Assembly: GCA_037039925.1 (NCBI GenBank)
Contig: JAXRKP010000341.1
Location: 78,501-142,500, forward strand
Direction: 5' to 3'
DNA: 64,000 bases
Source: Doris montereyensis
Lineage: Eukaryota > Mollusca > Gastropoda > Nudibranchia > Dorididae
Position numbers and translations under genes: made by a program. Positions 49,557-60,300 of this stretch are shown piece after piece (position 1 is the first letter of the stretch; every line of letters starts with the position of its first letter). The notes under the pieces are model-generated. The model searched no databases. It was not told where the DNA came from and saw only the letters and a list, made by a program, of their open reading frames with translations.

Positions 49557-49792
49557 TGTTGTGTTAAAGACAAACAGTGAGGCAAGGGGCATGTCGGAAG
49601 TGAAGGTAAGGACATAAGATAATATGAAAGCCCCGTAGGAACAAAAGACGAGACAAATACAAGGAATAGACAGAAAAAAATATTGGCCACCATTGGGATC
49701 GAACCCATGACCTCTGCGTCGGCACCCATCGCCTTGCCATGAAAAGAAAACGTGCCTACCAACCGAGCTAACTACGCTCCCTGTTGTGTTAG
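49557..49792 (-). mobile_element. tRNA-derived SINE with well-preserved A and B boxes
   Basis: The minus strand begins GGGAGCGTAGTTAGCTCGGT (A box TAGCTCGGTTGG) and has GGGTTCGATCCC (B box) about 50 bases on, in the right order and spacing for Pol III. An extended variable part separates them, so this is not a normal tRNA gene. The body ends in the GACATGCCCCTTGCCTCACT block also found at 5791-5832. Confidence 0.75.
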
Positions 49793-49917
49793 CAGGGTAG
49801 CTATGTCTTTGCAGACTAAGCGAAAAGTAAAATCAGCATCCAAAGTAATGACTATGAATGACAATGTATGGGGCCTACTAGTACTACATGTACTGCTATT
49901 ACTACTACTCCTAGTGG

Positions 49918-50400
49918 GATAGGGGATTTAGTAGTCTAGAGGTAAGGTGTCATACTCTCAATCTCAACCAAAAAGGTCATGGGTTCATCAACCCTCGGCG
50001 ATTGAACAATTTTCTTGATTTCTTTTGTTTTTAGTAAAACCTCTCCCCCCCCCCCCCCTTTCCTAGTCCAGGTAGGTGGATCGACACATAGTACCATCGT
50101 TAGCCTGTTAATGTTAAGCTTTTCGTACTAACACTCTGACAAGATCTCTCTACCTATAGTTGGTTACTCATTCACACTTGAGTCTAGTGATGAAGTAGAG
50201 TGAAGGGAAGTGCCTTTCTTCCTATGAGTACAGCATTGTGAATAAATAACCCACCTGTGCCAGCTGTGGGGCTTGAACCAGTATCACTGTGATTACATAC
50301 AAGCTCACAACACTACAATTCAGCTACAACACCAGAGATTCAATCAAAGTTGGCAAAGGATCTTAGTTGTGAATGTGGGGGAAAATCAAATCAAACCAAA
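49918..50400 (+). mobile_element. SINE family B copy 5, interrupted
   Basis: The left part (GGATTTAGTAGTCTAGAGGT AAGG to TAGTACCATCG, about 50100) and the right part (ACACCAGAGATTC to AAATCAAATCAAACC, about 50325-50400) belong to family B. The middle is replaced by a family C unit. Confidence 0.65.
50108..50330 (-). mobile_element. Short repeat family C, copy 4, nested in SINE B
   Basis: Contains CGTACTAACACTCTGACAAG, TACTCATTCACACTTGAGTC and, on the minus strand, a B-box-like GGTTCAAGCCCC, indicating a tRNA-like head. Confidence 0.65.
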
Positions 50401-50599
50401 TTCCTTACTCCTACTAACCCTATGTTCAGCAATGGGTATGGATACTCTACATATAATATCACTATTATTACATCTTTTCATGACGGTGTTATTTAATATG
50501 ATTTATATGTTAATTCTAAAAATAATTAACTTTAATTTTAGTACTAATGATATCCTGATACCCAGCATGACAATGACATGTAGCATTAGTAGTCTACTG

Positions 50600-50905
50600 T
50601 AATGATAGGCAGCCTAACTTAAGACAACAAGGCTATGGGTTCAAATCTCCTTAGTAAAGCTGGGCCAAATTTGTCTACGTCTTAAGGAAAGGTATTCCAC
50701 TCAAGCGAGAATAGCTACAGAGTTTTGTTTGATTGTCAAATGTCCATCATTTGCAGTGATCTCAGGGTAAATTAAGAAGTAGTAAGTCAATATGAAAGAT
50801 AAATGAAAGAAGAAAAGGAATGACATAGGACCTATCAGCATCACCTGCCAACCGCTCTCACTGAAGACCTACCTGTAGCACCCGTCAACCACCCACTAAT
50901 GGTAG
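50600..50905 (+). repeat. SINE family A 5' fragment followed by family D
   Basis: 50600-50705 resembles the SINE A head (GGGTTCAAATCTCCTTAGTA, AAGCTGGGCCAAATTTGTC). 50725-50905 is family D (GTGATCTCAGGGTAAATTAA, GACATAGGACCTATCAGCAT). Confidence 0.55.
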
Positions 50906-52008
50906 AGAAATAACGCTTGCAACAGCCCAGCATGTGATCTTGTTTTAGCATATCACCTGACTGTTGTTGGAAACCAATATAGGAATTTAAATGACTGAAT
51001 TTCAATGAATGATTGAATGGGATCAACCCTGTCTACCATAAGCGTGGTCTCGGGCATGATGAATAAGAGTCAACAGCAAGACAACATAAAGAATACAAGG
51101 AAAAAAACTCAGTCTTTCCACAAGCACTTCTCCAAGCTCACGATAGGGGAAAATAGAAGTGGCAAACAGCACTAGAGATTAAACAAAAGGGCATTTTGTA
51201 CATACAATACAAGCATCCATATACATTGTATTATAATTCTAAGTTGGTCGTTCTTTAATCGTCAAAGGCTCTGTTGCCAGGCCTCTATGTAGGTGCTAAA
51301 ACGATCCAATATCGTTTTCATTTGAGTAATTTTTCTAACACTAACAGATGAGATGTGGCGTTTAATTAATGAAAATTTCATTGTTTTTGGAATAGAATTT
51401 TCATTCACCTGAGCCATCATTTGAAACAAGTTTTATAATTTTAAGAAGTTGGAAAAGTAGGTCTACCACTTACGCCTATCTAATACAGTAGATGCACATT
51501 TAGTCTATACATTGGCGTGTACGTGTAACACTGCTTGCTTGTTCACTTTTGCTGGGGGTTTGTTGGAGGGGGGTTGGGGTTTGTTTTGTTTTGGGAGGGA
51601 GGGCGGTGGTGTTAATATGCCCTCTCGGAAAGCAGATAAGAAGTCATACAAATTTTCGGAAGATATGCTTTGGTTTTCAGCTTTGTAAAAGAAGTGACTG
51701 CGCAAAGGTAGATCTAGATCTATCAATAATTTTCATGCTCAAAACAAACCCTTTAACTACGTACATTGGCATACTAATGATGCACTTTTATATAATGCGT
51801 GCGTAGCCTAGCTCTTGAATTGACCATCCTCAATACCGTCTTCACACCTCCAGCCCGTGTTATCATAATATTATTATTGGCACTGCTGGATCACACTTGA
51901 CTAGTGCTACGGCCGACTAATCACAATTGTACAAGACCATCATGTACATCAATAATAGTGTATGCACAGCAACACTGCAACCACGATAGGCCTATGTTAT
52001 AGAGTGAC

Positions 52009-52068
<60 letters not shown>

Positions 52069-53040
52069 ATGTTTAGAAGAGTTCATACCAGAACAATGAG
52101 ACTAAATTATACACGAAGCATACTTGCGTCATTTTAAATATTCACCGACTGTGACAGACTATACTATTAGAGCCGAATGAATCTTATAGGGCTGACGGTG
52201 GACTGCAAAGATGATAAAAGAATAGGAATGCAGAAGGAAAATCTAAAGACGGCTGGTTTTCCTTCTTGTTCCTTGTTAAAGGGTTGCTTCACGAAGTCGA
52301 TGTCAACTTAAATGGCAATCTCTTGTTGTTTGGGTAGGGACTAGCTCAAGCAGCATTGGAAATCAGTTCACGCATTGCTGCAATGTGTTCTTCATTAAGT
52401 TTGTTATAAAAATTCGAAATTTCGAGTTTAATAACCTGGATAAAATTCTAAACATACATATCAAAGAACTAGTGCACAATGAAATCTATATTGATTGTAG
52501 AATAATATGAAGCGAAAGATAGATAACGACTTCACCACGAACAAGTTTAATCAATCTTCTTTACTTTTGTACATTTTTAAAAATATCCTATGGGGCGTTT
52601 TTGAGTAATAAATATTTTAATTTAATCACTTAGATCTCTAGCTGAAAAAACGGAATTTTTTTACTGGACATACAAAATCGTTCACAGCAAAGACACAAAT
52701 TATGATAGGAGAATAGAATTTTCGCAAAACTCTTAAACAGTGTTCAACCTCAAAAGTTGTTCAGCTGTAAGGGGATTAAAAGCATAAGATGTGACGTAAT
52801 TAACTCTCAAAGTGAGAGAAATAGTTAATAGTTGATTTCCCCGAAAACAGATCCGCTACCGTCAAAACCTAGGAAATCTCAGTACAGGAATAGGTAGTAC
52901 CCTGGTCAAAACCAATTAACCCGTAGTTGACCCCATGGCAGGTAGCTCGTTGCGCGTGCTGGACCCCTGCTGACAAACTGTAAAAGGCCTGATTTGGGCC
53001 AAAATCGGACGCCTTGCCTTGCTCTCGTTTCACTATTTTC
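50906..53040. other. Intergenic; only a (CT)n microsatellite recognised
   Basis: Pure (CT)n at about 52014-52066. The rest shows no supported gene or repeat family. Confidence 0.55.
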
Positions 53041-54010
53041 ACTGAGTGTGTGCATTACCTGTCACTAGTGTCACTGTCACCGATCGTAGTCTATTCCATT
53101 GCATAAAATTCTCCGCTCGCTGCCACAGCCAATCATAACACATTTGGGTCGATCGATAAATTCGCGTTCCACAGAATATTGTCTGGACAGACAGCCTTTG
53201 ACTTTGAACTAAATTGAACATCGAGAAATCAGAGACTAGGACTGGGACACTAGGAGGAGCGGGATCGACAGTGTAGGCCAGACATGACATAAGACTTGTC
53301 TGACAACTTACATCTAGGTAGTGCTTGGACTCCGACTGAGACAGACAACGAAGCGAGACATGGAAGAAGACTGACAGTGACTGACACGTTTGCCCTAGAC
53401 CTAGAGTTCAAACAGAGTGAACGCGTCGCCGTTCCCGCGCAAAAAAAAAACAACAAAAAACGGGTTTTGGCTGGAAAGGCGACATGCTGGGTGATAAAAT
53501 GTTTACATCTGTCCCGTCCTGTCCGTTCCAGCGCCGTCATGATGTGTTGCGTTGATTTTTGTCCAGACAAAAAGGAGACGTTATTATAGTATAGTAAGCG
53601 AAGATATTGGGCTCATAGAGTCAACCAACGGAGAGAAAAACCTACGGGGAGTTCCACTACCTTGTCGATGAATTTTTTTCTTATAGTTATAGCTTCTAAT
53701 CAAAGCTTCCACCTCCATCGTGTTTGTTTGTTTGTTTGAAGATAATACAAAAAAAACCGGTTCCATGTGGCCAAATTTTAGTGAAGTACTAAAATGAAAA
53801 GGTCAGTGAAACGACGGTGACACACGGGTGCATCACGGGTTCACGCCGGTGTGCAAAACGGTGCCACTCCAATAGACATAACGCAATTCATAATCATATT
53901 GTACACAATTTAGACCCGTCCTTTCACTGGAGAAAAAAACAAGCGACAGAACGGCGACGGGTTCCTCTGTTTGAACTCCCTAGCATTCTCATGTTATTGT
54001 TATTTCTGAC
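53041..54010. other. CpG-rich intergenic island of unknown nature
   Basis: CpG and GC content are visibly higher than in flanking DNA: GAACGCGTCGCCGTTCCCGC near 53418, and CACGGGTGCATCACGGGTTC near 53825 with the direct repeat CACGGGT. Open frames exist but none shows a recognisable domain. It could be an unannotated promoter/first exon or a transposon end. Confidence 0.35.
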
Positions 54011-55862
54011 AAAAACTCAAACAAAATACTCGTTTTCAGGCCTCTAATGGATTGCATTACACTGTTATTGAGTGTTATTATGTAGTAATAAAATCGGTCA
54101 ACAGAGGAAAGCGTGTGTTTATGTGTCGTAAACGTACTTCATATTACCCGGAATGTAACAACATGCTTGTTGTGTGTATATATATATGACAGTGATAGGA
54201 ACTCGTTGCACAAAAACGGCACAAGATGTATACATTTAAAAAAAATAATAATACACTTCATGTAAATGACAGAAACATATTTGGACCAGAAGAAATTTGC
54301 AGACCAGTAGTAACAATTTTTTTAATAAGTTTTATTTTCAACTTGCTGAAGTATCAGTATCACATGGCTGAAAACAGGAACTTTCGTAAATCTTTTATGA
54401 AGTTGTGGGATTTCAAGAGATACATGTATTGTAATTATTATGGTGGTGACTAACAGTTGTAATTGTTTTTTACTTGCCAGGTATGGTCTTAGAAAGACAA
54501 TGGAGAAATGTAACCATTTGTTTTCACTACTACTAAAGCAGGGGGGGGGGGGGGGGGGGAGAAATGACACACTCAAAATACAACTGAAACTAGTAAAACA
54601 AGGATGTTAAATGTAAATCTTTCTCTCAGGTCAAAGAGAAAATAAGTAAAAATGTACACAAAATAACGACCTGGTATGTAGTGCACGTATAAAACAGCAC
54701 CTTCCTTAAAAAAGAATAAACAAACCTCATCCGATACATGGGAAACAGAAAATGAACTGTGACCCTTCATAAAATACATCTGTAATATGCTGCATAACTT
54801 TATGTTAAACAAGTGAAATAAAGAGTTTAGTAATTAAATAGTAAGCTACTTTCAAACACTCCAAAACAATAAAGGATTTCAAGAAAAAACAATGATTCGA
54901 TGGCTAGATTTAGATAATGTCAACAAGATTTGCATAAAATCCCCTTTTGTGAGTAAAATAAACAAATTCCTTCAGCAAAATCAATCACACTGAGATAAAA
55001 ATAAAAGATCATGAAATTATGTATGACAGATCTGAGCAGTTTTAAAGTCACAAACTTTATATCTCTTTTCTCTTCTTATCTTTTAACCCAAAGCTTAATT
55101 TATTGCACAGGTAACTTATTTTACTGGTATGAGTCTCACAACACATTGACTTGATTAAGTATTTGTACGTTCTTTGCATTTACAATGCACATAACCCCTA
55201 ATCAACTACTGAAATTGCCTTTACATGTTATTGTTTTAGACTCTTGTAGGATTGTTCTAAGAGTTCCGTAGGCGTTGAAGTCAAACCTAATGCTCATAAT
55301 CTATAAGTTTGTGTATAACTATAAGGATTTCAACAATTGCGGCAAAACAAAACATGTAGTTGTGCACAGGTCATCCTTTGTACTTGTATGCTTAACAATA
55401 AGGCTTCTTATATTACATGTTGTGTACTAGGCACTAAAGTTTTATGTGACTAGATATTAAAAATAGCTGAATGCATGAATATCAATGATCAAGTACAATT
55501 TGTTTTCCGTTAAAAGTGTACGCTTAGAACCGCAACAATGGTATTTTTACTGGGTTTTTTTTCCTTTTTTAATAACAATAACCCAAAGAAGCTCAAATTA
55601 CATAGCTGGATGCTTCATCTACATATTTCAATGGTTTATGTTGTTAAGTATCACTATAGAGAGCAAGTAATGGGACCATCTCTTTAGATATGATACGTTT
55701 CTGAACAAACGTAGGTGATATATATATATATATATGATATATATATATGTAACAGATTTAAACATACTTAAAGTTATGAATTAAGAAGAACTGTTTGGAA
55801 ATCCTAGACAAACATCTCCTCATACCTTATATCACATCTTTTGGACACGTTATAACAGCTTA
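54011..55862. other. 3' flank of UBE2J1, nothing certain
   Basis: Probable 3'UTR and flank of the minus-strand gene. A 19-G run lies at 54541-54559 and (TA)n at about 55719-55748. An inverted AATAAA (TTTATT) near 55099 is one possible poly(A) signal, but I cannot choose among candidates. Confidence 0.4.
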
Positions 55863-57318
55863 CTATGGCAAATCTACAGCCCAATATAGCCTTAAAAGCC
55901 TGTTTAAAAAAAATACCAACCGCGCTAATGAAAAAGATGACCATAAGAAAGAACGTGACATCATAAGAATTTTGCCCGAGCGGAGCTGCTCCCACTGTTT
56001 CCTGATTGATCTGACGCACCCTGGGAGCCTGTTCTCTGGGTCGAACGAAGTTTCCAGGGCGTGAGTCACCTGATTCAGCCTCAATTCTCTGTCTCAATAC
56101 AGCAACTGATGGATCAAGGCCGGTTGCACCCTCGTCATCAACCTCTGTGTTTGTGTTAACACTGGCCGTGGCCGACTGCCTGTGTCGAAGGCCTTTGTGT
56201 AGCAGCTGCTTACCTTTCAATTTTTCTAATTCCGGCGTTGAATTGCATGTGCTTTTCTCCAATACTGACCTCTGCTCAGATTCTGATGCTTCGAGGGGAG
56301 GGACACCAATTTCACTGTTCTCCATGTCTGACGGGAGAGCCTCACTGTTCGTTATATCTCCCTTGGAATTAGTCTTCCGAAGGGATTTCGAAACTTCACT
56401 GTCAGTGCAAGTTTCTATTGTGATGTTCTGGCCTTGAAAATGAGACAATTCCTTGTCCATCACTTCTCCACATTCCTCGGGCGTCTCTGTGTTTGCATGC
56501 ATTTCTTTGTCTACATCGACAGGCGATTCCTTCCTCTCTTGAGAAGTCACATTCTTTTCATCTGATCCAACCCGTCTCACTTTCATCAATAATTCATTCA
56601 TGACTTGCTTTTGGTCAGCTTTCTCCGTCTTGCTCTCAGCTTGCTTTTGATCCGATCTAGACACGGATTTTCATTTGACACACCACCCTGTGGTTGGCTT
56701 ACAATGCTTGGGCTAGTCAGCGGAGGCTGCGTGTAGCTGACAGAGGTCTGAGCTCTGGTCCCGTGAGTTATTGTGTTTGAAACAGTAGTGTGCGTACTAC
56801 TTGCTGGCACATGGGACAAATAAGGAGGGGCGGTGGAAGTGGGCATGGAAACATACCTACCCCTGGTGGCAATGCACAGCCAGTGGGGTAGAACGAAGAT
56901 GCCGCTGTGTAATAGCTAGGAGGGTAGGGGAAGCGTAAAGGCATGGCAGACATACTGTGAGGGGCATTTTGGCCCATGTAATAACTGTATGGCTGTAACG
57001 GAGGACCGGCGTTCCATGGGGGCAGAGGGGCCCCCGATGGCAGGAGTGAAGCTGGTGTACCAAGAAATGGAGCACCAAGAGTAGTGGTGGCGGCGGTGGG
57101 ATTTGGGGGTGTGCTGTTAGCTCCGCAGGCCATTATAGGTGAAGACGACGGAATTTGCTTAGCATCAGCAGAGTCAGGGCGTTACCAGTTGCATCGGCTC
57201 CGGAGCTCGATGTGGTTGTGGTAGCCACTTTACTTTCATTTTTTGAAGAGGGATTATCCTTCTTTTTCTCAGCATCTTCGGTAGATTTCTCATCTGGCTT
57301 GTTTTTCGGTTTTTCACC
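55863..57318 (-). CDS. UBE2J1: UBE2J1 last exon: Pro/Tyr/Met-rich linker and tail anchor
   Basis: Starts after CGTTTCAG with GEKPKNKPDEKSTEDAEKKK. Then, after restoring frame at the CCC run, comes a segment of about 115 residues rich in Pro, Tyr, Met and Ala (PPWNAGPPLQPYSYYMGQ, FPYPPSYYTAASSFYPTG). This is followed by a Ser/Thr/Pro stretch, a Lys/Glu-rich stretch (KQAESKTEKADQKQ, about 56660-56600), an acidic region, RQRIEAESGDSRPGNFVRPR and the anchor. As sequenced, the A8 run at 55906-55913 makes the anchor continue as KQAFKAILGC. With one base fewer it ends NRLLRLYWAVDLP at the stop at 55863, which resembles the family end better. Confidence 0.8.
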
Positions 57319-60300
57319 CTGAAACGGGTAAGAGAAAAACATTTTCAAAATCAACTCTACATGATATCAAGGCATCATCATCAATATCTAGAAAACGGCT
57401 TATTGGATCTTTCACGCACAAGATAAATAACAGTGATGACAACATCAGTGTTGCGATTAACAACTCAAGACCACCCTTCCTGTGTCGTGTCCACCCACCA
57501 TGGGTATCACGTGTGAAAACAAAGACTTTGAATACTCTATTGCAGTGTTTTAAATTGAATAAAGATAAACATGGACTTACCTGTGGGACTATGAGGTAAG
57601 CTTTTGGAGATTAAAGGGTAACTAACTTCAACTGCATGAAACCATTCCCATCCCACTTCTTAAATCAACTGCACGAAACCATTCCCATCCCACTTCTTAA
57701 ATTAAAAAAAAATCATCCAACATATCATTTTTTTCTTCATTACAACTATCAAGACCTAAATTTAGTTTCCAAAGTTTATAATACTTTACTAGACAACTGT
57801 GAAACCTGGGATCTTAACTAAATATTCGACTTACATGAAAATTTGACATGGGTGATTTGTGTGAGTTATCACCCTTTATGGTCCTGATTAGATATAAACC
57901 AATTTATTTAGCTGATTAAAGAATACTGCCCCCCCCCCCCCCTCTCATGCCGAATTTGTAAATTGTGGTTTAACTCAGACTATCCAAGGTCTGACACAAG
58001 ATTATGGCATGGGTACCCAAACAAATAATTCATGACTTTTTAAATTTTATTTTCCTCTTCCCTTCATTTTTTAACACAGTGTTCATAACAGATCAAACTT
58101 TATATTGTCACCATCAAAAATTGGCTACGTGTCATTAGTTTGTCTGAATGGGGATGAGTGAAAGGGTGAAATTGAGAAGCTAATTTTTTTGGGGGCAAAG
58201 ACACCATTCAGTCAATACACCACTTCCATAAAAAAAAAAAAAAAAAAGAAGTCAGATAATGAAAACAATGATCCGGTAAACTGATAAAAAACATTGTAGT
58301 CTACGTTGTTTTAGTAGTAGTGGTAGTAATTGTGTTGTAAGTTTGCAAAGAAAACGGGTTAAGTCGAAAGTTTGTGCTGCCAGCAGTAAAAAATGAATAA
58401 AACATTAAGCGTTCACGCTAGAGAGCTCGTTCCGGTAGGAAACTAAAGTAGAACAATAAGCCTAGCAAATGCTTCATACCACAATGACGTACACACAAAT
58501 TTTCTATAGTTATAGCTCCGCAACGTCATGATCACCACGTGCAACAAATACTATGGCTTAGTGTAGCATGATCGCAACACACGTGCAACAATCGTGCACT
58601 ATGGTGTAAGTGTAATATGATCGCACACATGCAACAATCGTACTGCATTAAGTGTAGCATGATCGCACGTGCAACAATCGTACTATGGTGTAAGTGTAGC
58701 ATGATCACTATGGCGTATGTAGCGCACACGTGCAAAAATTGTACTATGGCGTAAGTGTAATGATGCACATGCAGCATGATCACACATGTGTGATAATTGT
58801 ACTATGGCGTAAGTGTAGCATGATCGCACATGTGTGATAATTGTACTATGGCGTAAGTGTAGCATGATCGCACATGTGTGATAATTGTACTATGGCATAA
58901 GTGTAGGATGATCGCACATGTGTGATAATTGTACTATGGCGTAAGTGTAGCATGATCGCACATGTGTGATAATTGTACTATGGCATAAGTGTAGCATGAT
59001 CGCACATGTGTGATAATTGTACATGGCATGTGTGATAATTGTACTATGGCATAAGTGTAGCATGATCGCACATGTGTGATAATTGTACTATGGCATAAGT
59101 GTAGCATGATCGCACATGTGTGATAATTGTACTACTATGATCGCACGATAATTGTACTATGGCATAAGTGTAGCATGATCGCACATGTGTGATAATTGTA
59201 CTATGGCATAAGTGTAGGATGATCGCACATGTGCGGCAATGATAGTCTTGCGACAATGGTAGTCTATGAGTTAAAGAGGTGGGACCCTATAACTGCTTTA
59301 TTATTATTTTACTATGGACATTCTTTTTTTTAAACCTGCTCCTTTATCTATCAGCATAGGTGACTTACTTGAAAACTTATCTGAGCTGCAAGCTCTTTTG
59401 CTTCCTTTGATGCGCTTTGAGAGTCTGAAGAAACCTCAAGCAAGATATGAGACACATCACCACAGGTTGGACATTTCCAGGATCGACTCCTACATGCAGG
59501 ACAAAAAGAAGAATTTTTTTAAACAGCAAACACATACATAACGTTAAACTCAAACTAAGAGAAGCATAGCTTGAATGTTTTCCTACCCAAATCACATGAA
59601 AAGCACATCATCTAGATCTTTAACTAAGATGAGACAAATTCAAGAGTAAATGAAAGTTTGTTAGTTAATATATATTGAAGAGACACATACGTTGCATCTA
59701 AAGTTTAAATGGCATTGGAGTAACTGCGACCTGAGAGCAATAAGGTTCTATCTCCACAGAGTGTCATTTTTGCGTTACTCGACTCTAAAAAGTAAACCCC
59801 ATGTGTATAGATTTTATAAAAATTTGTAAATTGTGCTGTTGTCGTTATCTCCATAAACAGGAAATAACAAACAAACAAACATAAACTTACAAATTTATCT
59901 AAAATACACACAAGCAAATAATGCAAACTAACATTCAGTGGAGATAGAACCTTATCGTTCTCAGATCGTGAGATGTAGAATACAAGTTATTCCCTTTCCT
60001 CATTTTATATGTGAGCATCATCAATATTTATATTCATGGTACGGAAAAACGCAGAACAGGGAAAAACTTACTTTTTTGCCAGAACTTTTCTTTCGTCTGG
60101 CTTGTAGTCCAAAGATCCGATGGCACCCCCTGGGTGGGTGGGCATAAAACCAATGATTGCCAGTAACGCTGTGCGGACTGGAAGAGAAAAAGCAACACAG
60201 GAAGATATAAATATTGGATGGATGGATGTATAGAGAAATAGAAAAGTATAAAACGGAACTAAAGTGCTTTCAAGGGTGCTACAATTTCTACGGTGTAGAG

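Noticed and set aside
49676..49792. Possible functional tRNA gene
   Set aside because: A and B boxes are present, but the spacing is long, the acceptor stem does not pair, and a SINE body follows.
53250..53589. Open frames of about 100 codons on both strands
   Set aside because: CpG-rich DNA has fewer stops; no domain, no splice-linked neighbours.
58550..59250. Regular repeats resembling a CRISPR array
   Set aside because: The units are head-to-tail with no unique spacers, and the genome is animal.
58532..59256. Open frames with repeated HSTI/THVRSCYTYA-like peptides
   Set aside because: They derive from the 44-bp minisatellite; frame changes between units and no splice context.
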